Assembly: GCA_024763215.1 (NCBI GenBank)
Contig: JANTFX010000013.1
Span: 1 to 45,034, forward strand
Direction: 5' to 3'
Length of the DNA: 45,034 bases
From: Candidatus Krumholzibacteriia bacterium
Lineage (GTDB): Bacteria > Krumholzibacteriota > Krumholzibacteriia > LZORAL124-64-63
In this document: piece by piece, positions 31,328 to 39,317 of the stretch
How the letters are laid out: every line of letters begins with the position of its first letter
Position numbering within the stretch: position 1 is the first letter of the stretch
Program-made: the position numbers and the translations under genes
The notes under the pieces: generated by a model
The model's input: only the letters and a program-made list of their open reading frames with translations
The model's database searches: none
What the model was told of the DNA's origin: nothing

Positions 31328-32417
31328 ACGGCTCGCCTTCCCTTCTGATGCGTTCCAGTTCCGCAGCCGTCTTGGCCATGGCGCAGGCCTGGTCGTGCCA
31401 CGAGGTCGCGATCTTGGCGTCGCACACGGCGCTGTAGCCGGTTTCGGCCGCCAGGAAATCGCCCGCACCCAGGTCCATGCCGGCCAGCTGGTAGCTCGCC
31501 CAGAGTTTCAGATCCTCGAGGGGGGACTCGGCCAGGGCGCTGTACAGACGGCGCGCCTGGTCCGCCAGGCCAAGGCGGAAAGAGGTGTCGGCAAGGGCCG
31601 TGATCACCCAGCCGCGTTGGGCCTCGGTCAGGCCCAGGCTCAACCCGCCGTTGCGGACCAGCCGCCCCAGCTGGAGATACAGGGCCTGGGGCCTGTCCAG
31701 CCGCTCAAGGGCGCGGGCGGCCCAGTAACGGACCGGCGGCGTCGGTTGCCGGGTATCGATCCGCAGGGAATCCACCAGCGTGGCCAGCTGGGCCTTGTTG
31801 GCCTCGACCAGGCACCAGCGCAGGGCGAGGACGATTTCCGTTTCCGGAGCCTGATCCAACCCGGCGCCCGCCAGGCGGACGACTTCCCCGGCCATGCGCA
31901 GGGAATCGCCCGCGGCGATGGCCGCGGCCATGGACTCCAGCCTGATCTCGGAGTTGAAATCCCCGCCCGAATCCTTGGCCGCCGCGGCGTCGAACCACAC
32001 CAGGGAGGAATCGAATTCGGTCAGGTTCACGTAGTTGCGGGCATTGGCGAGGGCCACCAGGGGGGACAGATCATCCGCCTGTGCGGGGTCGCTGAACTGG
32101 GTTTCTAGCACGGCCAAGGCCTTGGCGATGGTCAGATGCCGGTAGGCGGTGGTGTCGACCAGGGCCACCTCATCCCGGCCGAAGGGGAAGAGCTTGAAAT
32201 TCTCGGCCACGGACTTTTCCCGCCGCAGGGAAACTTCCTGTTCCAGGGAATGCAGCCACTGCAGGTACCCGGCCAGTCCGGTTTCGTCAAGGGGCGCCAT
32301 GGCTTGTGAGGAAGGTGCCGGGGCGGACGGAGCCTGCGCGCAAGCCACGGCCGCCAAGGCCAGCATCAGCCCCGCCATCAAACCTGAAAATTTCCACCGC
32401 ATATCCCACATGGTCAT
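31299..32417 (-). CDS. Exported repeat-containing protein of unknown function heading the flgN-kinase-flgB operon
   Basis: 372 residues. The N-terminus has a hydrophobic segment (about 10-25, FSGLMAGLMLALAAVACAQA). It could be cut by signal peptidase I after A-C-A, or be a lipobox (AAVAC, Cys26-27 region). The mature protein is Ala/Leu-rich and helical with pairs resembling tetratricopeptide or Sel1-like repeats (RYWAARALERLDRPQALYLQ, LADQARRLYSALAESPLEDL). No enzyme motif is visible. ATG at 32417 has AGGA five bases upstream. It is the first gene after a sigma-54 promoter and overlaps flgN by 29 bases, so it is a fixed part of the flagellar regulon. It may be a periplasmic assembly or motor accessory protein; this is inference. 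Confidence 0.72.
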   Translation of the reverse strand: MTMWDMRWKFSGLMAGLMLALAAVACAQAPSAPAPSSQAMAPLDETGLAGYLQWLHSLEQEVSLRREKSVAENFKLFPFGRDEVALVDTTAYRHLTIAKALAVLETQFSDPAQADDLSPLVALANARNYVNLTEFDSSLVWFDAAAAKDSGGDFNSEIRLESMAAAIAAGDSLRMAGEVVRLAGAGLDQAPETEIVLALRWCLVEANKAQLATLVDSLRIDTRQPTPPVRYWAARALERLDRPQALYLQLGRLVRNGGLSLGLTEAQRGWVITALADTSFRLGLADQARRLYSALAESPLEDLKLWASYQLAGMDLGAGDFLAAETGYSAVCDAKIATSWHDQACAMAKTAAELERIRREGEPYGTSRFYKP

Positions 32418-32460
32418 TTTTTCCTATGGCTGGCAGTTCTCTCCCATCGGTGCCGGCACC

Positions 32461-32475
32461 GCAAAGCCCATGCCG
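32461..32475 (-). promoter_or_regulatory. Sigma-54 promoter of the orf372-flgN-kinase-regulator-flgBC block
   Basis: The minus strand reads CGGCATGGGCTTTGC: -24 GGCAT and -12 TTGC have exact spacing and only the first T of the consensus is replaced. Predicted start near 32449, about 32 bases before the ATG at 32417. Confidence 0.68.
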
Positions 32476-32632
32476 GACCCGGGCATCTGAGAGGATCCTT
32501 TCACCGTGCGGGGTAGGGAACCGGGACCGCCGGCCCATGAGTCCGATAAACGATATGATGGCAATAGCTTGCAGAGGCTTTCCGCCATCAGGGGAAGGTT
32601 GAGAGGCGGGCGTCAAAGCCCAGGGGATCCCC

Positions 32633-32662
32633 AAAAAAATCCGGGCCCCCCTGGACCCGGAT
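32633..32662 (-). terminator. Rho-independent terminator after the second response regulator
   Basis: ATCCGGG (32639-32645) pairs with CCCGGAT (32656-32662) around a 10-base loop, and on the minus strand the stem is followed by seven Ts (32633-32639). It ends the kinase/regulator transcript. Confidence 0.8.
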
Positions 32663-32744
32663 CAGGCACTGACAAAATAATTGGCAAGCGGTGGCCAGCA
32701 CCGGACGGGCGGGCCGAACCTAAACAGGGGTCCGGAACCGCGGT

Positions 32745-34196
32745 TCAGTTCTCGGCCACATCGGATTTCAGGGCGCCTTCGTCCGCCTCGGCGGCCTCGT
32801 ACTGGCGCAATTTTTCCCGCAGGGTCTGGCGGCTGATCCCCAGGATACGGGCGGCCTTGGACTTGTTGTTTTCGGTCATCTCCAGGGTGTACAGGATGTG
32901 CAGACGCTCCACCTCGGCCAGAGGGACCATGCCCGTGGCCCGGCCCAGCGCCTGCTGGCGAGAACTCGTCCGGGGATTGCGGCCGTCCAGGACATGGGCC
33001 GGGAAGTGCTCCGCCTCCAGTTGGCGGGGTTCCTCCAGGATCATGATGCGCTTGAGCAGGTTCTTCAGCTCGCGCACGTTGCCGGGCCAGGGGTACTTCT
33101 GCAGCGACTCCAGGAGGGTCTTGTCCACCGGGGCGCATTCGAGCCCCAGTTGCTGGTTGAATTCACGCAGGAAGGAATTGATGAGCACTTCCAGATCCTG
33201 AGGGCGCTCACGCAGGGGTGGCACGTGGATTTCCAGAACCTGCAGGCGGTAGTAGAGGTCGTTGCGGAAGGTGCCGGCCTCGATGGCCTCGGCCAGCCGC
33301 TGGTTGGTGGCGGCCACGATCCGGGCCTTGACCTCCAGGTCATCCTTGCCCCCCACGCGGCGGAAGCGACGGTTCTCCAGGACCCGCAGCAGGCGGCTCT
33401 GCAGCAGGATGCCCATCTCCCCGATTTCATCCAGGAAGATGGTGCCCTGGCCCGCCAGTTCGAACAACCCTTCCTTGCGGGACTTGGCGTCGGTGAAGGC
33501 GCCTTTCTCATGGCCGAGCAGCTCGCTTTCCAGCAGGGTTTCGGGCACCGCCGCGCAGTTGATCTCCATGAAACGATCCTGGCTGCCGGAACTGACCTCG
33601 TGGATGGCCCGGGCGATGATTTCCTTGCCCGACCCCGACTCCCCCTGGATGAGGATGGAGGTGTCGTTACCGCTACGGCTGTTGCCGATCTTTTCCATCA
33701 TTTCAGCCACGCGGGCCAGCCCCGGGCAGGACTTGATCATGCGCATGTACCGGCCATCCATGTCCGGCGTCCCGGCCCGCGGTGCAGGATGCGGTGCAAC
33801 TTCCTGGCCGGCCCGGTCCTGCACCAGGGCCGTGGTGGCGCGCAAGGCCGCCCTGACCTGCTTCTTGATGGTCCCCAGCTTGAAGGGCTTGGGGATGAAG
33901 TCATAGGCCCCGCTGCGCATGGCGCTGACGGCGGTGTCCACGTCGCCGTACGCGGTCATCATGATCACCGGCACCTGGCTGCCCTGGTTGCGCAGGGCCT
34001 GCAGGATATCCAGCCCGGAAATCCCGGGCAATTTCAGGTCGGAAATCACCAGGGAAAAATCCTGCCCATGGCAAAGAGCCAGGGCTTCTTCGCCGTTCTC
34101 GGCGCACGCGACTTCGTAGCCGGCGGCCGCCAGGGACTCGCGCAGGGAATCGCGGATGGTGGATTCATCGTCGACGACAAGGATCTTCGGTTTCAT
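32745..34196 (-). CDS. Sigma-54-dependent response regulator with GAFTDA loop (FleR/FlrC-like)
   Basis: 483 residues: receiver domain (1-120; D9-D10, Asp53 in VISDLKLPG, Lys103), AAA+ domain (about 150-400; Walker A GESGSGKE, Walker B GTIFLDE) and a Fis helix-turn-helix (NKSKAARILGISRQTLREKL near 445-465). The loop that touches sigma-54 reads GAFTDA (232-237) in place of GAFTGA; this variant occurs in other NtrC-family proteins. The gene overlaps the kinase upstream by 4 bases (ATGA), so the pair is translated together. It likely turns on sigma-54 flagellar promoters; whether it or the regulator next to flgB serves each promoter is not readable here. Confidence 0.92.
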   Translation of the reverse strand: MKPKILVVDDESTIRDSLRESLAAAGYEVACAENGEEALALCHGQDFSLVISDLKLPGISGLDILQALRNQGSQVPVIMMTAYGDVDTAVSAMRSGAYDFIPKPFKLGTIKKQVRAALRATTALVQDRAGQEVAPHPAPRAGTPDMDGRYMRMIKSCPGLARVAEMMEKIGNSRSGNDTSILIQGESGSGKEIIARAIHEVSSGSQDRFMEINCAAVPETLLESELLGHEKGAFTDAKSRKEGLFELAGQGTIFLDEIGEMGILLQSRLLRVLENRRFRRVGGKDDLEVKARIVAATNQRLAEAIEAGTFRNDLYYRLQVLEIHVPPLRERPQDLEVLINSFLREFNQQLGLECAPVDKTLLESLQKYPWPGNVRELKNLLKRIMILEEPRQLEAEHFPAHVLDGRNPRTSSRQQALGRATGMVPLAEVERLHILYTLEMTENNKSKAARILGISRQTLREKLRQYEAAEADEGALKSDVAEN

Positions 34197-36478
34197 TCGG
34201 CTACCTCCATGCGGCCCAGGCCCCGGCCGTCCGCCGCGGCATGCGGCAGGACCACCCGGAACACCGTCGTGTCCTGGGACCGCACTGCTGTGATGTCACC
34301 ACCGTGGGCGGTGATGATCTTATGGCAAAGCGAGAGCCCCAGCCCGGTGCCGGAACTCTTGGTGGTGAAAAACGGTCTGAAAATCCGGTCCTGCGCCCCC
34401 GGGGCGAAGCCCGGCCCGTCATCCCGCACGTTCAGGATGACCCCAGGCGCCAGGAAACGCCCTGTCCCTTCCCGTGACGGCAGCTCCACCGCGTCGGACA
34501 CGGCGATCTCCAGACGGACCTTGCCGCCCTCGGCGCAGGCGTCGATGCCGTTCAGCAGCAGGTTCAGCAGGACCTGCTTGATCTGGGCTGCATCCAGCTC
34601 GCAGGACCATCCCCGACGCGCGGCGTCCCCCCGCAAGGGCGCGCTGTCCAGGGTCAGTTCCACGGCCTTGGCCTCGGCGCGGCTACGGCACAGTTCCAGG
34701 GTGTCGCCCGCAAGTTCCCGGATATCGGCCGCGGCGAGCTGGGGGTGGTAAGGCCGCGTGAAATCGAGCATGCGGTCGATGGTGGAATTGATCCGTTCCA
34801 CCTCCCGCGTGATGACCTCGATGTAACGGATGCGCTCATCGCCGTGATTCAGCTGGTCGGCCAGCAATTCGGCCTGGGCGCTCAGCCCCATCAGGGGGTT
34901 GCGGATCTCGTGGGCCAGGGTGGCGGACATCTCCACCAGCCCCTGCAGCTGGTCCACGCGCCTGCGTTCCTGCTCCAGCTGCCTGCGCTCCCGCTGGTCC
35001 TCGGCGACCACCACCAGCCAGGTCTGGTTCCGGGCTTGGCCCTGCATGAGGGAGGACTGGATGGCCACGGGGACGACCTCCCCCCCCGCGCTGGTGATCT
35101 CGCCTTCGCCCCGGAACACGCCGTCGGCTTCCTGGCGGAGAAACGGCATGAGCAGCCCCCGCTGGCCTGCGACCTTCAGGCGGCACTCGGTGATCAACTC
35201 GGGGAAATCCGCCCCCGGCCCCACGGCCTCGGACAGCCGCCCCCGGCCGATGCGGTACAGGAAGGCGCTGGGATCCCCGGCCGGCCCGGCCGACCCGGTG
35301 AGCATCTCCTGGCCCGCCTGGTTGCAGTACACAGTGGCGCCGGCCTCGTCGAAAACCCAGATGCCGCTGCTGACGGTCTCCAGGACCCGGGCGTTGAACA
35401 GCCCGATGTCGCGGATCCGGTCCAGCATCTGGGCTCCGGCCACCTCCTCGGCCATGACCACCTGCACCGCCTGCAGAAAAGGCATGAACCGTTGCCGCGT
35501 CAGTTCCGCCCCCTCGGCGGCCGCGAACAGCAGCAACAGGTAGCCCAGGCGCATCCCCTGGTGGTCCAGCGGCAGGGCGATGATCCGGCTGCCGCCGTCA
35601 AGCCCGGTCCCGGCCGCGGGCAGGCCCGGGCCGCCGAAAACCTCCTGGTCGGCGAGGGCCGCCCCCACCTTGTCCCGCACCCCGTCCTGCAGCTTCAGCA
35701 GGACGCGCGCCCAGGAACCGTCCTCCCACCCCCAGGTGTGGCGGGCCTGGTACTCGCCCCCCACCGCCGACTTCAGCACGAGGGTCGCCCCGGCGGCGTT
35801 GAGGAATTCACCCAGCTCGCCGAGGATCCTGCCGAGCACCTCGTCCCAGTTGCGCGCCTGGCTCAGCTCCCGCCCGAAGCGGTACAGAAGGGAGAGCTCT
35901 TCCATGTCATGGGTCAGGCGGCGGTTCACCTCCTCGAGGGTCTCCTGGGCGTGGAGCAGATCCCCCGCGTTGCGCTCGTAGGCCGCACCCAACGAATCCT
36001 TCATCCTCCGCAACAAGGCCTGGGTCTGGGCATTGTCCTGGATGATGAGGCGGCTCTGCCGGCGCATGGCCAGCTTCTTTTCCGCGCGGATCAGGAGGTT
36101 GAGCCAGTCGCTCCGGTTCAGGGGCAATTCCAGGGCGTCGAAAAGGCCGCGGCGGAACAAGCGGACCATGAGGGAGGAATCAAGCCCCCCGTGCAGTAGC
36201 ACGCTCAGGTGGGGCGTGCCTTCCCCGGCCAACCGAGCCAGCCAGCTTTCCAGCCGATCGGCGCCATCGGGCCCGGCGAAGGCATCCTGATGCAGGACGA
36301 GGATCCTGGCCGTTTCCCGGTCCTGTTCCTCCAGCAACCACTGCAGGGCGTCTTCCGGATTCGAAAAGCCATAACACCCGAGAGGGTCAAGAAGGTCGGC
36401 ATCGGCCCAGGCTGCGGGGCCGATCAATACGGCCTCGCGGGGGCAAGGGTCGGGAATCTGGTAAAGATCCGCTTTCAT
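34193..36478 (-). CDS. Multidomain sensor histidine kinase (FleS/FlrB-like)
   Basis: 761 residues, no membrane segment. Order: a receiver-like N-terminal domain without clear phosphoacceptor (about 15-130), a coiled coil (about 140-200), a GAF-like domain (about 195-345, with LSLLYRFGRELSQARNWDEV), a PAS domain (about 360-495, with VLETVSSGIWVFDEAGATVY), HisKA (about 505-580, His523 in LAHEIRNPLMGL) and HATPase (about 620-745; N-box LLNLLLNGIDACAEGG, G1 DDGPGFAPG, FFTTKSSGTGLGL). All kinase motifs are intact. Cytoplasmic sensing is implied. It heads a two-gene operon with the sigma-54 regulator and is preceded by a sigma-70-type promoter, which fits an early regulator. Confidence 0.9.
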   Translation of the reverse strand: MKADLYQIPDPCPREAVLIGPAAWADADLLDPLGCYGFSNPEDALQWLLEEQDRETARILVLHQDAFAGPDGADRLESWLARLAGEGTPHLSVLLHGGLDSSLMVRLFRRGLFDALELPLNRSDWLNLLIRAEKKLAMRRQSRLIIQDNAQTQALLRRMKDSLGAAYERNAGDLLHAQETLEEVNRRLTHDMEELSLLYRFGRELSQARNWDEVLGRILGELGEFLNAAGATLVLKSAVGGEYQARHTWGWEDGSWARVLLKLQDGVRDKVGAALADQEVFGGPGLPAAGTGLDGGSRIIALPLDHQGMRLGYLLLLFAAAEGAELTRQRFMPFLQAVQVVMAEEVAGAQMLDRIRDIGLFNARVLETVSSGIWVFDEAGATVYCNQAGQEMLTGSAGPAGDPSAFLYRIGRGRLSEAVGPGADFPELITECRLKVAGQRGLLMPFLRQEADGVFRGEGEITSAGGEVVPVAIQSSLMQGQARNQTWLVVVAEDQRERRQLEQERRRVDQLQGLVEMSATLAHEIRNPLMGLSAQAELLADQLNHGDERIRYIEVITREVERINSTIDRMLDFTRPYHPQLAAADIRELAGDTLELCRSRAEAKAVELTLDSAPLRGDAARRGWSCELDAAQIKQVLLNLLLNGIDACAEGGKVRLEIAVSDAVELPSREGTGRFLAPGVILNVRDDGPGFAPGAQDRIFRPFFTTKSSGTGLGLSLCHKIITAHGGDITAVRSQDTTVFRVVLPHAAADGRGLGRMEVAE

Positions 36479-36522
36479 CGCTGATTCCCAGGAATGGGTT
36501 CAAAGCAAATAGATCAGATGCA

Positions 36523-36551
36523 ACTGTAAAGTTATTTACCATGCGTATCAA
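36523..36551 (-). promoter_or_regulatory. Sigma-70-type promoter of the kinase/regulator operon
   Basis: On the minus strand TTGATA (36546-36551) is followed after 17 bases by TACAGT (36523-36528), in a locally A+T-rich stretch. Predicted start near 36516, about 38 bases before the ATG at 36478. Confidence 0.5.
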
Positions 36552-36570
36552 TAAAAAAAGCCGCTGGGGC

Positions 36571-36602
36571 AAAAGAAAACGGGCCGGTCAAAAGACCGGC
36601 CC
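36571..36602 (-). terminator. Rho-independent terminator after flgM
   Basis: GGGCCGGTC (36581-36589) and GACCGGCCC (36594-36602) form a perfect 9-bp stem with an AAAA loop in the plus reading. On the minus strand it is followed by GTTTTCTTTTG. It separates flgM from the kinase operon promoter. Confidence 0.82.
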
Positions 36603-36640
36603 GCACAATTCCACCCCGCTCGGAGGTGAAAACGGAAACC

Positions 36641-37018
36641 TCAAGGAGTCAGCTTGTCCAGGGCCGCAAGCACCCCCGACAGTTTTCCGGCCACTTCCTC
36701 GCGCACGGCGGGAGACTGATAGAACCCCTGGTCAAGGCGCTTGCGGGCCTGATCCACCTTCTGTTGGCGCACGTCCGGAAGGGCCTCGAGGGCCGCCCGG
36801 CCCGTATCGACCGCCTGCCGTAGATCCACCAGTTGCCTGCCCGCCTGGGAAATCACGGCCTGATCACGCGTAGGAGCCGCCTTGCCGCCATCGGATGGGG
36901 CCCCTGCGGGAGCCGTATCGCCGCCGAGGTGCTGGTTATCGGTCTGCTGCGTGTTGCGGAAGCCCTTGAGGGCCCCCTGCCGCGTCAGATTGGGTCCCTG
37001 AATCCTGTCCATCGCCAT
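36641..37018 (-). CDS. flgM: Anti-sigma-28 factor FlgM
   Basis: 125 residues. The C-terminal half fits FlgM: DQAVISQAGRQLVDLRQAVD, then LPDVRQQKVDQARKRLDQGF and YQSPAVREEVAGKL, which matches the family rule of sigma-binding helices after a disordered N-terminus. FlgM holds FliA inactive until it is exported through the finished hook. ATG at 37018 has AGGA about seven bases upstream; ATG at 37012 is possible. It has its own sigma-28 promoter (in the end of the gene upstream) and a terminator, so it forms a feedback loop with FliA. Confidence 0.9.
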   Translation of the reverse strand: MAMDRIQGPNLTRQGALKGFRNTQQTDNQHLGGDTAPAGAPSDGGKAAPTRDQAVISQAGRQLVDLRQAVDTGRAALEALPDVRQQKVDQARKRLDQGFYQSPAVREEVAGKLSGVLAALDKLTP

Positions 37019-37118
37019 GTGTCATCCTACCTTCGGTGTCAGCTGAAGATACATAGGCCATGATCGGCCATGCCGAGCACGAGCAAGTGAGGTGCCAATC
37101 CTGCACGGAACCCCCATG

Positions 37119-38156
37119 TTATCCTCTCTCGGCATATTCGTTATCGGCAGCTTCGCCCGAAACTTGAGTGCCAAGCGCGGTCAAAACCGGTTCTCCTGGG
37201 AAAATAACCAACCCCTTGCGGAGGAGCAACCTCGCCCGATCCACCCGCCCGACCCCGAAATTGGCCCGGACGGCCTCGACCCAGCAGTCGGGAACATCGG
37301 GCCGGTCCGACAGGGCCCGTTCGCAGTGACCGAGGGCCGATTGGGGATCATCCCGCCAGACCAAGCGGGCAAGCATCAATCTGGTCCGGAATAGCTCGGA
37401 GTGGCCGGGGGCAACCTCCAGAGCCCGCTGGCAGACCCGGCCTGCGAATTCCCGCCGGCCCTCCCCGGCCAGATGCCCCGCGAATTCGGTCAGCAAAACC
37501 GGATCGTGAGGGTGATCCTTGACCTCCCTGCGCAGCAATTCCCCGTTGCGGCGCAACCGCCGCAGGTACCCCCCGGAACCCTCCAGATGCCCGTAATGGT
37601 GGATCGCCGCATCGGGATATTCCCTTGTTAACCCGTAAGTTTTGGGATTTTTCTCAAGTGTTTCATGAATGCGCCCGGTGTAGCGCAGGCCCCGATCTCC
37701 GGGCAGGATCCTGATCTGCTGGCGCGGGATGTAGCCAGGAGCCCCCTGGGCCCAGACCATGTCCTCGGCAACCACCGGCACGAAACCCAGGTGACCGGTG
37801 CAGAAGGTGTAGTTGCGCTGCTGGAGGATCCCCAGACAAGGCTGAGCCTCCTGCAACCAGGCCCTCAACCGCATCTGGTGGTCCGGGGCGATGGACTCGT
37901 CACAATCGAGGACCAGGATCCAGCGGCCACGGCACCGGGCCAGGGATTCATTGCGGGCGGCGCTGAAATCCTGCCGCCACCGGCTGGAAATCACCCGGGC
38001 GCCGGCGGCTTCAGCAACCCGGGCGGATTCATCCCGGGAACCTGTGTCCACCACAACTGCTTCGTCGTAGAGCTGCCGGTGGTTGCGCAGCAAAGGGCCC
38101 AGCAGGGCCGCCTGGTCGCGGACGATCACCGCGAGGCTCAACAGGGTTTGCGGCAT
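37119..38156 (-). CDS. Family 2 glycosyltransferase with C-terminal TPR-like repeats
   Basis: 345 residues. The N-terminal GT-A domain (about 5-220) shows LSLAVIVRDQ, the nucleotide-binding VVVDTGSRDES (Asp37), and the metal-binding LDCDES (Asp84, Asp86). The C-terminus (about 225-335) is helical and TPR-like (CQRALEVAPGHSELFRTRLM, SALGHCERALSDRPDVPDCW). This two-part shape is common in glycosyltransferases that modify proteins or build surface glycans. Between flgM and three flagellin genes, it may glycosylate flagellin. Flagellins here have many Ser/Thr in the middle region, but no direct evidence exists in the sequence. ATG at 38156 has GGGG upstream. Confidence 0.82.
   Translation of the reverse strand: MPQTLLSLAVIVRDQAALLGPLLRNHRQLYDEAVVVDTGSRDESARVAEAAGARVISSRWRQDFSAARNESLARCRGRWILVLDCDESIAPDHQMRLRAWLQEAQPCLGILQQRNYTFCTGHLGFVPVVAEDMVWAQGAPGYIPRQQIRILPGDRGLRYTGRIHETLEKNPKTYGLTREYPDAAIHHYGHLEGSGGYLRRLRRNGELLRREVKDHPHDPVLLTEFAGHLAGEGRREFAGRVCQRALEVAPGHSELFRTRLMLARLVWRDDPQSALGHCERALSDRPDVPDCWVEAVRANFGVGRVDRARLLLRKGLVIFPGEPVLTALGTQVSGEAADNEYAERG
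37141..37167 (-). promoter_or_regulatory. Sigma-28 promoter of flgM, inside the 3' end of the glycosyltransferase gene
   Basis: The minus strand reads TCAAGTTT (37160-37167), an 11-base spacer, then a perfect GCCGATAA (37141-37148): 15 of 16 consensus bases. Predicted start near 37134, about 115 bases before the flgM ATG. Confidence 0.75.
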
Positions 38157-38215
38157 GGTTCATCCCCACTTGCAAGGAAAAGCGCCTGGCCGGCGCGAGG
38201 TTTCTGCCTCGTCCA

Positions 38216-38231
38216 TGCCAGGCCCATGCCA
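38216..38231 (-). promoter_or_regulatory. Possible sigma-54 promoter of the glycosyltransferase
   Basis: The minus strand reads TGGCATGGGCCTGGCA, with -24 GG and -12 GC at exact spacing and one mismatch in TTGC. The site lies in a short tandem repeat of the CCTGGCATGG type, which weakens the case. Predicted start near 38205, 49 bases before the ATG. Confidence 0.35.
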
Positions 38232-38258
38232 GGCTTCCGGTCCAAAATTACCGGGCCT

Positions 38259-39260
38259 CTAGACTGAATCGAATCCCCACACCCCCACCTTGATGACCCC
38301 GGGTTGCACCTGGCCATCCGCATCGACCCCGCCCAGCCAGAAACGGGCATCCTCCAGCGCGCCCTGCGGTAAGGGCGCCTCGTGGCCCGTCAGGGCACAC
38401 AGCACCTCATGATCCAGCACGCACCACAGCCCCGCAGGCCGGATCTCCCACCCCGCGCCGTGGTTGACGAGCATCTCGGCCAGGGCCTCCTCGCCCGCGG
38501 GAACCAGGACACGGGAGGCCAGTTTCATGTCCCGGGCGTGCAACAACAGGGGCAGGACGCAGTCGGCGGGACCATCCCATTCCACCACATAGCCGGGAAA
38601 ATCCGCCCCCTTGCCGCAGAATACCGCACCCAGGCCGCCTCCCTCGCGGGAACCGGTCTGCTGCCAGACCAATCCCCTGGTGCCGGGCATGGCGTACAGG
38701 ATGGCGAAGTCCCCTGGTTCACGCAGGGTACGGCAGGGATGCAGGCCATAGAGCCTGGCCACCTCGTCCACGTCCCCGGCCGTCAGGGGCCGGGCCGCCC
38801 CCGGAGGGAACTCGGAGGGGTCCACCGTCACGGGTTCCAGGTCCAGATGCAGTTCCCAACCGGCAGGAACGAAACCGCGCCCGGCATAAATTTCCGGTTG
38901 GTCCGTCCAGAGAACCGCAAGGGGCACGCCCTGGCTCCGGAGCTGCTCCAGCATGGCTTCTTGCAGTTTGCGGCTTATCCCCTGTCCGCGAAAATCCTTC
39001 CGCGTGACCACGCTGCCGATCCCGGCCACATCGATGTTGCCATAATTCGTTGTCAATGGTCGTGTTAACGAGGCGATGCCGCCGGCAAGCAGGCCGTCGT
39101 CGCTACGTGCGATCAGCATATTCTCCCGATTCTCATCGTGCAAAATGAGAGGAAAGTCATCCCAGGCGTGGGTTTTTGCACGATGTGGCCTGATCTCTGC
39201 ATCAACGAGGACCAGGAACTCGGCATATTCTGCTGAAGTGGGCTTGTCAATGCGCATCAT
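38259..39260 (-). CDS. GNAT-family N-acetyltransferase
   Basis: 333 residues. The acetyl-CoA-binding motif A is seen near residues 83-100 (SVVTRKDFRGQGISRKLQEA), with the R/Q-x-x-G-x-G/A pattern and LLAGGIASLTRPL before it. A second, weaker acyltransferase-like half follows (about 155-320), a layout as in Eis/YitI-type proteins. The long frame that continues upstream is antisense to the flagellin gene and is not part of it. The start is ATG at 39260 or the adjacent ATG at 39257 (GGAAG upstream). Substrate unknown; a role in making an acetylated sugar for flagellin is possible. It is read divergently from the flagellins. Confidence 0.8.
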   Translation of the reverse strand: MMRIDKPTSAEYAEFLVLVDAEIRPHRAKTHAWDDFPLILHDENRENMLIARSDDGLLAGGIASLTRPLTTNYGNIDVAGIGSVVTRKDFRGQGISRKLQEAMLEQLRSQGVPLAVLWTDQPEIYAGRGFVPAGWELHLDLEPVTVDPSEFPPGAARPLTAGDVDEVARLYGLHPCRTLREPGDFAILYAMPGTRGLVWQQTGSREGGGLGAVFCGKGADFPGYVVEWDGPADCVLPLLLHARDMKLASRVLVPAGEEALAEMLVNHGAGWEIRPAGLWCVLDHEVLCALTGHEAPLPQGALEDARFWLGGVDADGQVQPGVIKVGVWGFDSV

Positions 39261-39317
39261 TGGACTTCCGACCGGGCTTTCTGCACGGGAACCGACGGAA
39301 GGTAGCCTACCGGCGAG

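Larger units (their letters stand above)
32418..32744. other. 327-base intergenic region with a terminator and a sigma-54 promoter
   Basis: No gene is seen. On the minus strand it holds the terminator of the response regulator gene (32633-32662) and the sigma-54 promoter of the orf372 operon (32461-32475). Between them are about 155 bases with no clear motif, a likely place for activator binding sites. A lone TCCGATAA on the plus strand near 32544-32551 has no matching -35. Confidence 0.7.

Noticed and set aside
32544-32551. TCCGATAA on the plus strand as a sigma-28 -10 element
   Set aside because: The -35 position reads GGGACCGC, with no resemblance to TAAAGTTT, and no plus-strand gene follows.
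36526-36553. Possible plus-strand sigma-28 promoter (TAAAGTTA, 12 bases, ATCAATAA)
   Set aside because: Spacer is 12 instead of 11 and the -10 matches only five of eight bases; the A+T-rich stretch is better explained as the minus-strand sigma-70 promoter of the kinase operon.
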